64,000 nucleotides of DNA from Punica granatum (taxonomy: Eukaryota; Streptophyta; Magnoliopsida; Myrtales; Lythraceae), in NCBI RefSeq assembly GCF_007655135.1, contig NC_045127.1:6147001-6211000 (forward strand). Reading direction: 5' to 3'. How positions within the stretch are numbered: the stretch's first letter is position 1; every line of letters starts with the position of its first letter. Under the pieces are notes generated by a model that was not told the origin of the DNA, did not search any database, and saw only the letters and a list, made by a program, of their open reading frames with translations. Below are positions 1 to 11,215 of the stretch, one piece after another. The position numbers were made by a program, and so were the translations under genes.

Positions 1-291
1 AGGAAAAGGGAAAAGCAAACTCATCCCCCACACCGCGAACAGTGTCACCGGCCGCAAGCTGCCGTTTGCTTCAAAAAAGACAAAAAAGACAAAAAAAAAA
101 AAACCTACCGAGACGACCCACCAAAAAGCTAAAACAGCTCTTCCTAAGTCCTAAGCTCGGAGGTTTTGATTTAACTAAAAACCCCCCACTAGAAAGAAAG
201 AAAGACGGTTAAAAAACAAGTCTTGTCATGGCGTCACGTTACCAACCCCCCTGTTGAAGGCTAAATCAAAACAACGAACTCTCTGCTCCGG
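1..291. other. 3' flank of the DUF1645 gene
   Basis: No gene is seen. Because the neighbouring gene runs on the minus strand, this stretch is its 3' untranslated region and downstream flank. It holds A-rich tracts near 85-105 and 190-215 and nothing else recognisable. Confidence 0.5.
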
Positions 292-1715
292 TCAGGTTCG
301 ATGATCCGTCCGGTTGTTCCGGCTACCGTTGTGCTGGTGGTGGTGGTGGTGGCTGTGGCCGCGGGTGCTGCCGGTTCCGTTCCCGTTGGCTTCCCGCTTC
401 TGGGGCGAAGAAGAGAAGAGCGGTCCGAACCCGAAGACGGAGCCCGACTTGGACGATCCGATGAGCGAACTCACGGGGACGTTGAGGACCGGAGTCACCC
501 GGACCCCGGCCGAGTAGGACCTCTCCATGCCCCGGTGCATGAACCTCGGGCCGCCATTGAAGCTGCTCGGGCTGCTCGAGCTCCTCTCCAAGCTCTGGAA
601 TATTACCTTGCCTGCAGGAATAATTGCAGAGCTGACATTGTTAAGTCAAATGGTCAACGCTTTCGCTCAGGTAACCCACTTGCGACGATGCTTAAAAATT
701 ACCCACCTGAAGAGTTCATCCTGGGACTGTCCACGGATACTCCCCTAGGGGTGAGACCGCCGGATTCCACCGGCGTCCTCCTGACCGGACTCTGGCCGAC
801 CCTATTCGCCGTCGAGTTGTCTGCCGCCGGCTTGGGGTTGTCCGCTCTCGGCTTCACTAGTCTCATCCTGGGAACATTGGTGACGTTCGGGTTCTTGTGG
901 AGAGAGATCGAGTACGGCTTGTCGGAGTCGAGTGAGAGCCTGGGAAGATCTTCGTGCTCGTGGCCTCCGGAAGACGAAGAGGACAGCGACAGGCGAGAGG
1001 AGATCATGACGGAATCGGAATCCAAGTCCTTGAGGAGGGGCATGTTGAGGTTGGAATCCGAGAAGCTCGAGGCCTTGGAGCTTCTGTGGAGGAAATTCTT
1101 GAAGGATTTCGGGTTCGACGATGAAGACGACGTCGAGTTCCTACGAGACGCAGTGGACTCGGCGGGGGCCTTGGCATTTGCGTTTTGAGACAGCTTCTTC
1201 AGACCTAGGAGCTCCCTCCACCGGCTGGAACACCTCGGAGCTTTGGGAGAGGAGAGGTAGAGATCCATGGCGGACATGTCGCTACTCCGGCGCCGCTCCG
1301 CTAGGTCCAGTGAGTTGACCTCCGTCGAGGCCACGGCCCTAGCAGCGGGCTTCAGCACTGACACCTGGAGCGGCACGAGCTTCCCGTCGGAGAAGAGCTC
1401 GTCAGCGGGCAGCATTGCCACCGGATCTTCGAGGCAGAACTCGAAGTCCCCGCAGGACGGCTCCGGATCCGGATCCGCATTTGCATCCGCCGGATTATCT
1501 ACTTGAAGTGGCTTGGCGAGGTTGGTGTCCTCCTCCTGCTGCTGAGGCGGCGGCGGCGGGGGCTGCCTCCGGAATGCTGCGGCGGAGGACTTGGAGTAGT
1601 CGTCGTCAGGGGTGAAAGAGACGCGGGTGGGGCTGAGCCAGCCGTAGGTGGGGTAGGATGGGGCGGGGAAGTTTTCCGGCGACATGCCGATGTTGTTGAC
1701 GCAGGCGGAGGCCAT
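292..1715 (-). CDS. DUF1645 family protein, two exons
   Basis: Exons on the minus strand are 707-1715 and 292-611, joined by a 95-base intron (donor CAG|GTGGGT, acceptor CTGCAG). The join keeps frame and gives 442 residues. The start is the ATG at 1715, reading MASACVNNIG. The N-terminal half is low complexity with a polyproline run and the motif FEFCLEDP typical of the family. The C-terminal part is the DUF1645 signature: GKVIFQ, then LERSSSSPSSFNGGPRF, then HRGMERSYSAGVRVTPVLNV, ending in a His-rich tail. Many serines and basic patches suggest a disordered, probably nuclear or cytosolic regulator. The rice member SGL/OsSGL of this family affects stress tolerance and grain length; the exact role here is unknown. 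A GA/CT repeat lies in the presumed leader. Confidence 0.9.
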
Positions 1716-1807
1716 TGCCGGAGATCATGCAGGGGTTGGGGGAATCTCAGCTACAAGACAAATGAAGGCTGCCCTTTGCTCTGAATCACATTTAACATAG
1801 AGACAGG

Positions 1808-1830
1808 GAGAGAGAGAGAGAGAGAGGGAG
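1808..1830. repeat. (AG)n microsatellite in the DUF1645 leader
   Basis: A GA-dinucleotide tract lies about 95-115 bases upstream of the DUF1645 start codon and reads as CT on the coding strand. CT-rich leaders are common in plant genes. A TATA-like segment at about 1859-1867 (minus strand) could place the transcription start just upstream of it. Confidence 0.7.
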
Positions 1831-2204
1831 ATGGAAAGAGGATTTTGTCGATGGGAAGATATAAATAAACAAAACCGGGGAGCGGAAATTTCACGCTGCA
1901 ATCGAGGGCCACGTGGTTTTCTTTCGGATCCGATCACGGGCCCCATTACCCGGCCCGATTTATTTATTTATTTTTATTTATAGTTAATAGGTAAGTTTTT
2001 GGTTTTCCATATGATGATGTTTGTAGTTCAGGGGTGTAAGTGAGCGGAGATGATTCGTGAATGGTTTGTACTCGATTCGATGAAAGTTTGAATTTGGCTC
2101 TATCTTATCGATCTCGAGCTCTTCGGGCAAACAAGTTGAGTTCTATAGTATTCTGCTCAAAAAACTCGCAAATCTAACTAGTATTTATATACACACATAT
2201 ATAT

Positions 2205-2514
2205 AAGTAAATTTCGACAACATACTATAGTTTGTGAAATGATTAGCGACACCTCCTCCTTTCAAAATTAGCCACAAATAACTCCTCATTTTGCTAATTT
2301 CTACTCTTTTTTTTCTTAAATCGCAGATTTAGTTCGAGTAAAAAAATAAGGTGTCGGGGTGATTTGTGCAGTTCCGTAATATGGGATTCACGTGTCAAAG
2401 TGAATGTTCTCTTGGTGTCATGATAGTGAAAGGAGGAGTGGTGTGTGGCTAAATTTTTAAATGAGATGTCGTTGGCCATTTTATAAATTATAAAGGTGTC
2501 GTCGAAATTTACCT
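2205..2514. mobile_element. Small TIR element (MITE-like), about 310 bp
   Basis: The left end, from about 2206, contains GTAAATTTCGAC and a later GACACCTCCTCCTTTCAAAATTAGCCAC-like arm. The right end, read on the other strand from about 2513, has GTAAATTTCGACGACACC followed by a matching TTAGCCAC. The arms are imperfect and roughly 70 bases long. The flanks CATATATA and CATATATG may be a degenerate 8-9 base target duplication, but the TA-rich setting makes this uncertain. There is no coding capacity. Confidence 0.6.
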
Positions 2515-4730
2515 CATATATGGAAGATGATGTAATTTGAATTTGATGGCTATCGAGTTATATCAAATTGCACTCGACATTGTTGTATTATAATTAGTAT
2601 GATATTGTGTTGATTTCGTTTTGAGTCTAAATGAGCCCAACCACATGCCCGAATCCGAGTCAAGCCTGAACCCGAGCCCGAGCCCAAATCCAAACCCAAA
2701 CTTTTCTACTGCACTTGGCCAAGCCCAATCCTTCAATTTATTTGATGAGCCAAGCTAAAGCTCGGATATTTATGCTCGATTAACCTTAAGCTCTAGCCCG
2801 AGCTCAAGAGTACATTGACAAGCTGAGCTTGAGCCTTGTAAATTCGAGCTTAGCTCAGCTCATTTAGGTCCTTATTTATACGTGGTCCCCTTTGGATGCA
2901 TTACCATTATGCAGTGGATACTTGAAAATGGTCATCTTCTGTTGATAATTGAATTCTTGTGGATAATAGACAACTGTAATCAACGATACACTCACAGTCA
3001 TTGAAGTATGCTGGCAGTAGAGCCAGAACCAAGATGTTAATAATATCAGTAAGAATATCTTAGGAAGATGAAAATGAAATTATAATCTTACATAGATGCA
3101 ATCCTATACGTGTTAGGAAGACAAAGTCTAATGATTTGCTTATCCTATTTTAGGAGAAATATTTTTGTTAGTTGTTCTAAATGATTGAGTTGAAGAAGAG
3201 TGGCAGCTACCAACATGGATTGAAACTGCAACGACTGTTATTTTAAAATAATGTATCGAGTTGAGTATTGTTAATGAAGAAAATTTACGATTATGAGCTC
3301 TTTACTAAGCTCCCCTTGATCGAACCTAGTTAATGGGGACTCATTGCACTTTCGGAAATCTGGTGATGCACACCAAAGAAGAGTGACCATTTTAAACGAT
3401 AGCTTCACTAAGCAAGCGTATAACGCTGTTAGACCTAGGGATGGACCCAGAGTTTTAAGCTAAGAGAGGCGAATTTCTTGGGGACCGAATGAGAGGATGC
3501 TTTATTTGAATTAGGGGGCAAACACAATAAATTTTCTCAATATGCATTTGAAGAATAATATGTAAACTTCCCTATGTCATCATTTTCCCTCTCACCCCCT
3601 CTCGGTCCATCCTTGGTTATATCGCATAATGCTACAGCAGGGACGAGTTTGCTCAGTTCTTCACATTACTCAACTGCATTGTCGATAGCGCGTCGATAAT
3701 TAATACATTTGAGCTAGAAAACTCGCGACCATCGAAAATAACATATTGTTACTATCAACCGGAACTATGATCGTAGCAAAATCATTACACGCGTATCATT
3801 TTCAGTTATTTGATATAATGAAAATTGCAAGAAAGTAAAAACAAGACAATAATAACAATATAGTAATTTCACTTAAGTGTGATGAACGATTAAAAAGAAA
3901 AAGGAAGCGAAATTTTTAGACGGGACGCGTGTTCCCAATAAAGCTATTAGATTTTTATCAGACTCTGTATCAACTTAGGACGAACGCATATCATATTGAT
4001 GGTTTGTGACGCTAGAGATATCGTCGATATATTTCGATCTATAAAACTGGTGAACACGCAAAAGGCTTATAGGGAGTCTTGACGTCCGAATGAATTGTTC
4101 ATTATACAGGGAGTCATTTGTACGCCAGCGAACACAGCAGTGTTTTAGAGTACTGCAATAAAATAAGAGTGCTTTTAATCCGATCGTGTTTGACCGATCG
4201 ACATGAATGCGGCATTAGTAGACAAATGCAGCAATGCACCAGCAAGCTAGTACCATTCACAGTATTACTGATGCACTTAAAATTGCATGAAGTCAAGTCA
4301 GTACATTAAAAGATCAAATCTACCGCTGGTTTTGTACTAAAGCTGAAGGAGGATAGTGGCAAGTTCTTATAAGTCAAGTCCTTGCACATAACATGTACTT
4401 GCTTCTTTTTATGCATGCATCCCATTTGAATTAATTCCCCATTCGAGAAATTTGCATGTTCTCAAAATTTTCTTTTGGGCAATTTCTTGGGATTTCTCTC
4501 GTTCAAAAACAATTCCATTTAAGTGCAAGGGGGTTTCATATTTCCTTTTGGAATTATTAAAGATCATTCGGGATTATTGTTCCTCTTCACGTACCTTGAT
4601 CACAAATAAACACAATTAGTATACAAAATTTCGATGCGGAATAATGTAGTATTGGTGCGGTGAGTGTGCTCGCACGTATATTGCAGCAGGGTTCTTCATG
4701 CTACCATCCGTCCCGTGTGAAACCATCGGA
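2515..4730. other. Intergenic DNA, no gene recognised
   Basis: Both strands were scanned for coding signatures and splice structure. Only short, unconvincing frames occur. Lines 2630-2860 carry many repeats of CCCGAGC/GAGCTT-like words of low complexity. Confidence 0.5.
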
Positions 4731-4736
4731 CCCCAC

Positions 4737-4850
4737 CTATAAATAGTGCGCGGCCTACTTGACTTAAGTACATTTCATTTTTCAGGATTTACTTTCACTC
4801 CGAGCTTTCTCCCCTCTCCAAGTTCCTAAAACTAAAACCCTAACAAGAAC
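4737..4850 (+). promoter_or_regulatory. Core-promoter-like segment with TATA box and telo-box
   Basis: CTATAAATAG at 4737-4746 is a good plant TATA box. About 95 bases downstream, in what would be a leader, AAAACCCTAAC at about 4835-4845 is a telo-box, which is common in promoters and leaders of ribosomal and translation genes. The pyrimidine-rich stretch between them looks like a transcript start region. It runs directly into an ATT microsatellite and a dispersed repeat at 4870, so the original downstream gene may have been separated from it. Confidence 0.45.
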
Positions 4851-4867
4851 TCGATTTGACTTCGCTA

Positions 4868-5040
4868 CTTTTTATTATTATTATTATTATTATTATAAGG
4901 GAGGTCCGTGAGTATCGTATAGGATTTGACAAAAGGCGAAATAAATGGTGCATAAGTCTCATTAATGAGAATCAAACCCAAGACCTCTTGATTCCGAGTT
5001 GATGTTTTATGCCCACCGCACTAAGATAAGACCCCTTGCA
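4868..5040 (+). repeat. Dispersed repeat, copy A, with (ATT)n head
   Basis: The tract begins with an ATT microsatellite (about 4871-4897) followed by AAGGGAGGTCCGTG, a middle with AATGGTGCATAAGTCTC, then AATCAAACCCAAGACCTCTT. The same order of motifs, diverged, recurs at about 14845-14990. Such motifs are typical of old non-autonomous repeats in plant genomes. The family was not identified. Confidence 0.5.
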
Positions 5041-5118
5041 GTTCTAAACTTGTAACGGAGAGCTGTGCACAAGCCATGTGAAACGATTGACGTGGGAGAT
5101 CTGCTCAAGGTTAAGAGC

Positions 5119-5263
5119 TAGGCCCAGAACGGCCCAACCATTCATGGGCCTGCCCCATGAGGAATCCCACAGAAGCCCACACAGGGATTTTATTATTTTC
5201 ACAAATTTTAAAAGAATAAAATCTGAGAATTAAAGAAATTTTCAGTTGGCGCGGTTTCTTCTC

Positions 5264-5302
<39 letters not shown>

Positions 5303-5303
5303 G
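5119..5303 (+). promoter_or_regulatory. Site II (GGCCCA/TGGGCC) promoter and CT-repeat leader
   Basis: Several GGCCCA/TGGGCC elements cluster between about 5121 and 5180. These are TCP-type site II motifs often found upstream of housekeeping and mitochondrial-protein genes. A (TC)n tract at about 5268-5301 follows and would lie in the leader. Together they mark a probable + strand transcription start feeding the exon-like segment at 5340-5705. Confidence 0.5.
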
Positions 5304-5339
5304 CCACTGCAAATCAATTGTCGCTCTTCTGATCTATTA

Positions 5340-5705
5340 GAAACGAGCTAAGGTGCCATTGTCATGCTAAGCTCTGCTCGTCCTTCCTTCGCTCCATCGG
5401 CCGAAGCAACTTCCGCCGGCAATCGGTTTCCTCACTGTCTGCTCTGAATTTTCCAGCAACCTTCAGTCCTATCAGTCTCCGTATCTGTTATAGCTTACTA
5501 GCTGATTCTATGGCAATTCGATGAGTGTTTTGGTAGGGAACTCGGCCGTCTGTGCGCTAAGCTTCTGCTTTTCGGAGCCGATTCTGATCCTAATTTCTCT
5601 TCCTATGGCAGTTTTCTCGGGATTGGCCCAGTGGATGAATTGTTCGGGGAAGGATTCGAGGGAAATACTTGGGGGAAGGATGACGATGCTTCGATTTCAG
5701 TCCAG
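5340..5705 (+). pseudogene. Exon-like segment without an intact reading frame
   Basis: Downstream of a promoter-like region, this stretch has coding-like composition but no single frame. One frame, open from about 5351 to 5521, reads AKLCSSFLRSIGRSNFRRQS and resembles an organelle presequence; the ATG at 5364 is one base out of phase with it. A second frame from about 5502 reads FSSYGSFLGIGPVDELFGEG and ends at a good donor (CCAG|GTACGT) at 5705/5706. A separate 62-codon ATG frame starting at 5521 is less protein-like. It may be a decayed gene, a gene with an unrecognised intron, a sequence error, or the first exon of a noncoding transcript. No family was recognised. Confidence 0.35.
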
Positions 5706-6999
5706 GTACGTCTCCTGAGCACGTTCACTCCTAATCATTGATGTTTGGAGTACTTGTTAGCCTTAGTCTTTGGGTAGCAAATCAATTCATGATCTGACTT
5801 TGTTGCCCGTTTCGGTTTGCGCTCCGTCACCTAAGACTCGAATTCAGTTTGGTTGTAGGATCATCTCGTAAGTTGTGGTATACGTATTGTAATGAATTGA
5901 TTAAAACTAAAATCATATCCCGAGTGAATTCGGTGCCACCCCATTAAGTTAATCACTTGTGATAATTCAGATGGATGTAGACTTTGAGCTTGAGTGATTG
6001 AAAACATACATTAGGAAGAAAATCATAGGAGGATCAATGAAAGATGTGAGATTGGTGTAAAATTTCTGAAGAGGATTGGCTGTGGGTAAGGTTATGATGC
6101 AGTGAAGCAGTAACCAGCGGAATAGGTAAAACAAGTGAGTTAACTATTAAGATGCAAATAGTTCGTCAGATTTAGATTCTCACGTCCACCCTGCTTTTTG
6201 AAGTGTTAGAGATGATGAGATAGAAGTCCATGGTTTAGAACTTTACTCTTTCTAATAGATGACGCGACTGAAATCTGTTTTAGATCTTCATAGCCCAGCC
6301 AACTTTTCTTTTATACATGGGGTAAATTGCGTTTTTGCTCAGATGTTGGTGATTATCAAGTACGGATATTCAGTATCAGCGTCCATAAATAAAATCTGTG
6401 TAAAATTCATATGCAATCGGTAGAATTTTCGCGTTTCTGATTAGCAGTCTTGCTCCTGCCTCCTGGCCATGCGGGAATAAAATTAAGATATGGCTAGAGC
6501 ACAATGATTAGGATTTTAGTGTGCCAACGTATTGGTGATATAGAGGAGAAGCTGTCCTCTATCGAGAGAACCGGCTAGGGCAACAAGATTGATATCCAAG
6601 CGTGTAGTTCCTGTTATACAGTGAGGTTCACATATTCAGGCTGAATTAAGGCTTCTGATCTGTGGATAATTTGATGAGAACTTAGGTGAGAATGGGGAAT
6701 CAATGAGATTTTGGAGTTAAAAAACATGACAGAACAATGTATGTGTTAGAATCAACTTTGATTTAAAAATGGGTGAACCTGAACCTCGGTTCAGGATAGC
6801 TAGCTCCCTTCTGTCACTCCATAAGTTGACCTACATGTGATTTATGGTTAGCATGAACTTGGATTTGGATCTTAATGTGAGACGGGGTATTGGAGATTGA
6901 TCAGCCAGATGATGAGTGTCACAGGTATGAATCTACAGATTTCTTAAGTGGCACGTTGGTTTTCTCAAGGATATGGCCATGTAAAGATAACTTTCCAGA

Positions 7000-7146
7000 G
7001 GATAATTCTTGCCTAGACTATATCTTTACGTTGAGGATAGTGAGAGCTGCCTGAATACTATTGCATCGAAAATAACAGTCTCATGAAATTTAGCCACAGT
7101 CCTCGTTATTCTTGGTGTAAAGATCAAGTCTAGGCAAGAATATCCT
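7000..7146 (+). ncRNA. Candidate MIRNA-type foldback
   Basis: Bases 7000-7049 pair with 7097-7146 around a 47-base loop. The lower stem has a perfect 15-base-pair block (7005-7019 with 7127-7141), one bulged base (7004), a two-base mismatch (7020-7021 against 7125-7126), then eight pairs. The upper stem uses eight G-U wobbles and has one A-C mismatch (7045/7101). Because the wobbles form only in + strand RNA, that is the likely transcribed strand. A 21-base duplex in the lower stem would fit plant miRNA geometry (arms near 7006-7026 and 7122-7142). I do not recognise a known miRNA family. It could instead be a foldback transposon remnant. Confidence 0.5.
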
Positions 7147-7304
7147 AGTGCAAGAGTGCTCGGGCAGAGATGGACATAGAGCTTGTAACAGATTTGGCTT
7201 CCTGCCCTTAAGGCCTTGGGCCGTTCTTGCAAGACAGGGACAATTACTACAGCTGATCTCTGCTAAGGCCTGTTTGCAGACTCAAGAAGCAGAGAGGTTG
7301 AACT

Positions 7305-7385
7305 GCATTTGTCAAGCTGCTTCTTCTGCTGTGGTGCTAGCAGCTTCTTCTTCGACAATGCAGTTAGTCCCCTCTCCTCATTTCT
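7305..7385 (+). repeat. Local duplicated segment, copy 1, self-complementary
   Basis: This roughly 80-base segment (core CTGTGGTGCTAGCAGCTTC then TTCTTCGACAATGCAGTT) matches 7915-7997 at about 80 percent by eye. Within it AACTGCATTTGTCAAG near 7310 can pair with CTTCGACAATGCAGTT near 7350, so each unit can form a short hairpin. Confidence 0.5.
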
Positions 7386-7914
7386 TGGTTTGCAGGTATG
7401 TCCCTGGAACAGAGTACGCCATTTCGACTTTGCATTGGTAATGTGGGTGTAATCTGGATTTGATTTAGAGAATTATCAAAGTGGGTAGCCTCTATGGTAC
7501 CTCAGGGGAAGACATGAATCCTTAGACGGGATGCTTAGGACACACTGAATAGAGGTTGGACATGATTGGACATTAATAGAACGTGGAACACTGTCATCTT
7601 CAGATCAGCCTTTCATAACTGGGGACAGAATGAATAGAAATCAAGGCACTTCATTGGCCAACATAAAGAAAGCAAGCTTCATTTTTTTTTTTGGGACCAT
7701 ATGCTGAATAGTATTAGCAGTGTATGAATTGAGGAAGCAAGGACTCATCTTCGTTCGGATTGAGGGAAACACAGGAAAATGGAGGTAAGGGGAGAGGGAG
7801 TTTATATGGATTTTTCAAAATTTTTATATTAGCTCGCAATCCCCTCTCTTTTCTTCTGTTTTCTTCAATCCAAACAATGCCTTAATGAAGAGCCATTGTT
7901 AGAGCCAGCGATTT

Positions 7915-7997
7915 GTTGAATTGTTGAAGCTGAATCTTTCTACTGTGGTGATGGCAGCTTCTTCTTCAACAGTGCAGTTGGTGTCCTCTCTTTCCTG
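7915..7997 (+). repeat. Local duplicated segment, copy 2
   Basis: Second copy of the 7305-7385 unit (core CTGTGGTGATGGCAGCTTC then TTCTTCAACAGTGCAGTT). Both copies continue into a CCTCTC-rich tail. The stem potential is weaker here (TGTTGAAG with CTTCAACA). Confidence 0.5.
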
Positions 7998-8678
7998 ATG
8001 GTATAGCATGCCTAATCCGACACTGCTGAATGCCTTTTCAGACACGCATTAATGTTTTGGCTGAAATCTGGATATGGTCTTGCAATAACGATCAATCTGA
8101 CCTCTTCTCGTGCCACACGGAGGTTAGTGGCTCGTAGAAAAGAGCCTAATACCGGATTAAATATTTTCAAAAAACTATTTCACAAACTAGATTTTCATAA
8201 AAATATTAACTACTAAAAATATATATGTAAAGTCTAGTTTGGGAAATAATTTTTCGAAAATATTTAGTTTAGTAATAGGCTCTGTCAATGTTGTGGGTTC
8301 AACAAGCTAGGTCTATTGAAATTTCTTCACAAATTATAAAGTTCTTTCTCAAGGCTAAAGCTAGCAGGTGTTATACTTGCTGAATTGCCTCAGATTCGCA
8401 GTAAACTCATGGTCACTTCTCCAATCTTATTCTACACATAATGTTAAGTTAATTATCCGTTGCTGCAGCTTATCAACTATTACAATAAAATCGATCAGTA
8501 ATTGCAACAGACAGATTTTGCTGTGAACAAGGTACTTTTTTCTTATTTCAACTTTGTAAAGAGATCGGCGATTGAGCAAAAAGTACTGTCTCAATTCACC
8601 TCTTTGAACTGTTTTAGTTAAGAACCGTCTACTGATGGTGGGACCAAACCGCTTTTGAGCCGTCAGCCGACAAGATCA

Positions 8679-11215
8679 CTATAGGCAGCTAAGTGTCTCA
8701 GTGAACCTTGACGCTGCAGCCAAGCCGCTGATTATAGCTCCTTCGACGTTGGGACTGACACAAAAATCTCCACAGATGGCCAGTTTCTTCGTCCCATCCC
8801 AAAGACACTTCTCTTCTCCAGCTACGCTAGTCAATGGAAAAGCACTGCCCCTATGAATAGGCCCGCAAAAACAAATAAGGTCACAGTGGGGAAAACCCTT
8901 TATTTTGCTCGGAAGTGCTTGCAGAATTCAGCTTTCTTAGACAGACATACCATCTATGAGCTTTCATGAAGAAAGGCTGGGGAATATCCAGTCTCGTGCT
9001 TTGTAGTTCTCGGAAGAGTTCTTCTGCAACTCTTGTCAGCGTTGTCTGCGAGGGCTTTGTTAGTCCAGTCTCGGCTATAATTCTCTCTGCATACTCCCGA
9101 GTCGAGTGCAACACCCATCTTTCACTGAAAGAAAAGCGTAAAGCTTTTGAATGAGTTGATATTGTGAAGAAAACCGAAACCCAATAGCCTCGTCATAATA
9201 TGAAACATGAACCTAGATGTGGATCGCCCTGGTTTGGAGCTGTCGCAGTGAGCCCAGCTTAGAACTTTGGAGTTCCTGAATGTGAAACCCTTCACTGGTA
9301 CCTGGGCATCATTTGATTATGGATAAAATTCGATCAGCTGAAATCTCAGGCAGATATAGATTCAGTATTCAAACCTAAGAATTATCATAGATAAAGGTAC
9401 GAGACAGATGATGAAGCTTTAGCTTATCTCATGGTGAAAAGTGCGTCTTAGTTTCTTACTGAGGACAAGGGCTCTGCAAATGCTAGCATGAGGGCGAAGC
9501 ATGGACTAACAGGAATATCTCGAACCTTCACTGACAAACTTGGCATCGGACTTAAATCTGCACGTAGTATATGAGAAACCGAGGGTCAAACATTATCAGC
9601 ATTACTTCCAACAAAACCTTTCTGCCATATCCAGAGCCACCTTTAACATTCATCAAAGCAAAAACATCCTGTCCACTATACGATAGAGTCAGTCCTCCAT
9701 ATATCCCATTTTCACTTCAAGACAATTGTTTCAAAATAGATTAAGGGGCTTGTCTTGAGAACCCAGGGATTGTTAAATCAGATGTTTGACCGCTTAGGGA
9801 GTGAGTAAATAAACCGAGAGAAAGGGATGACAGTGTTTGATGTTCATCGGGTATAGCTGCCACCTAAATGCAACTCAAAACCAGCTTCCTAAGCCGAAAC
9901 GTCAACTGATGAGATATTCTGAAATTATCCGAATTCCAATAAAGCTTTATACCCTTTAGATGACATTATATGCCAAATCTTTGCTATAAAATCAGCTCGG
10001 TATTTTTTATCACATGATCAGTGGAGTTCCTGCTGTCATCTGTCCACAGATTTTCATGCAAGGAAATTCATCACCAAAAAACAGATCCCTGTTCAGTAAA
10101 GTTCCTGGGATTTGATCGTACCTAAAGGTGGAGGTCTTCCTGTTACATTCGTAAACCTCGAAGAAACTACATTCTTGTCCGATGCCAACACTCCCCCGAA
10201 CTGCCCGTGATTTGTTCCGTCTAAGCCCATTACTCTCCATAGGTTTTCTTTCTCCAACCACTCAATCTTCCCAACACCAACCCCGAACTTGCACTCCACA
10301 CCTGAGAGTAGAGGAAAGGGGAATAAAGAAGTTCTCGTTCTTCCTTCCTGTTGTCATCTCAAATGCAAGTGAATCACTCGAAGGTGAGATTGTTGAGTTA
10401 CCTGGCTCACTGCAGAGTGACCTACATATAGAATTCATTCCAGGGACACCCACATATCTTTTCTTCAATGCTTCCTAAAATATGAATTCGATAACCGAGG
10501 TATGTATTAAAAGAAATCATACGAGGGCATGTGATCTTTGTTGGCAGCCTACTATAGATATGCACTTTTATCATGAACTCGATGAGGACCTGCTCTGCAT
10601 CGACAAAGTTATTTGTGAGGCAGTCGAATGATCCAAATTTCACTTTCCACTCAGCAACAAGACCCCTGGATTCCCATTCGCGGACTAGACTCATTACATC
10701 AGTGGCATTGCTTAAGGTGAAGCATGGAGCGCCATGATCGAACAAGAGCTCCTTTCCGTCTTCCATTGTCTCTCTAATCAATGGACAAGACGCAGATGAG
10801 CCATGAAACACCATTCTCTTTCAGCTATATGCAAAGCAAGCGATTGAGCTGAGTGCAACTCTGTACGTGCTATCATAAATCAGGGAGCAGTGAACAGAGT
10901 GTTTGAAGGAGGAGAAGCGAACCTTCTTTGAGACATCCGGCCGCCGGGGCCTCGGCCGGACTCGAAGACGGTGACGGAGATGCCATTCCTGGCGAGCGTG
11001 GATGCACACACCGCCCCTGATACTGCTCCAGCGATCAACCAAAATCAAATTCCGGCACCTCACATTGGATTAATTCAGACATAAAATTTGAATTTAATAA
11101 AAAAAAAAATGCAAGTGGATGATGAAGAAGAGGAAGGGAAGAGGAGGAATTAGGCGGCATTCTCACTTCCACTGCCGACGACGGCGATCTTCCTAGCAAC
11201 GCCGGCGATGGACAT
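8679..11215 (-). CDS. FAD/NAD(P)-binding oxidoreductase, renalase/amine-oxidase-like, nine exons
   Basis: Exons on the minus strand are 11167-11215, 10923-11022, 10590-10773, 10402-10474, 10122-10301, 9460-9557, 9213-9301, 8951-9124 and 8679-8850. All junctions are GT..AG, frame is kept, and the product is 372 residues. The start is the ATG at 11215 (MSIAGVARKIAVVGSG). The dinucleotide-binding motif GSGISG is at residues 14-19, followed by an acidic strand end (VTVFES) and the GRGPGGRMS motif of flavin amine-oxidase-like proteins. Later landmarks are FDHGAP, KRYVGVPGMNSI, IPVSPCFALMLAF, LSWAHCDSSKPGRS and the C-terminal LAICGDFCVSPNVEGAI, the second FAD-contacting motif. It matches, from memory, Arabidopsis At3g04650. 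The substrate is unknown. Intron 5, between 9557 and 10122, is the longest at 564 bases. Confidence 0.9.

Noticed and set aside
301..1188. 295-codon + strand frame opposite the DUF1645 gene
   Set aside because: It is the antisense shadow of a well supported gene, with low-complexity composition and no family signature.
7150..7238. Second hairpin next to the main foldback
   Set aside because: GCAAGAG can pair with a CTTGC segment near 7230, but the remaining pairing is patchy and no better than chance.
10010..10261. 83-codon minus strand frame in the oxidoreductase gene
   Set aside because: Its upper part is the antisense-strand reading of exon 5 in another phase and its lower part lies in intron 5; the spliced model explains the region.
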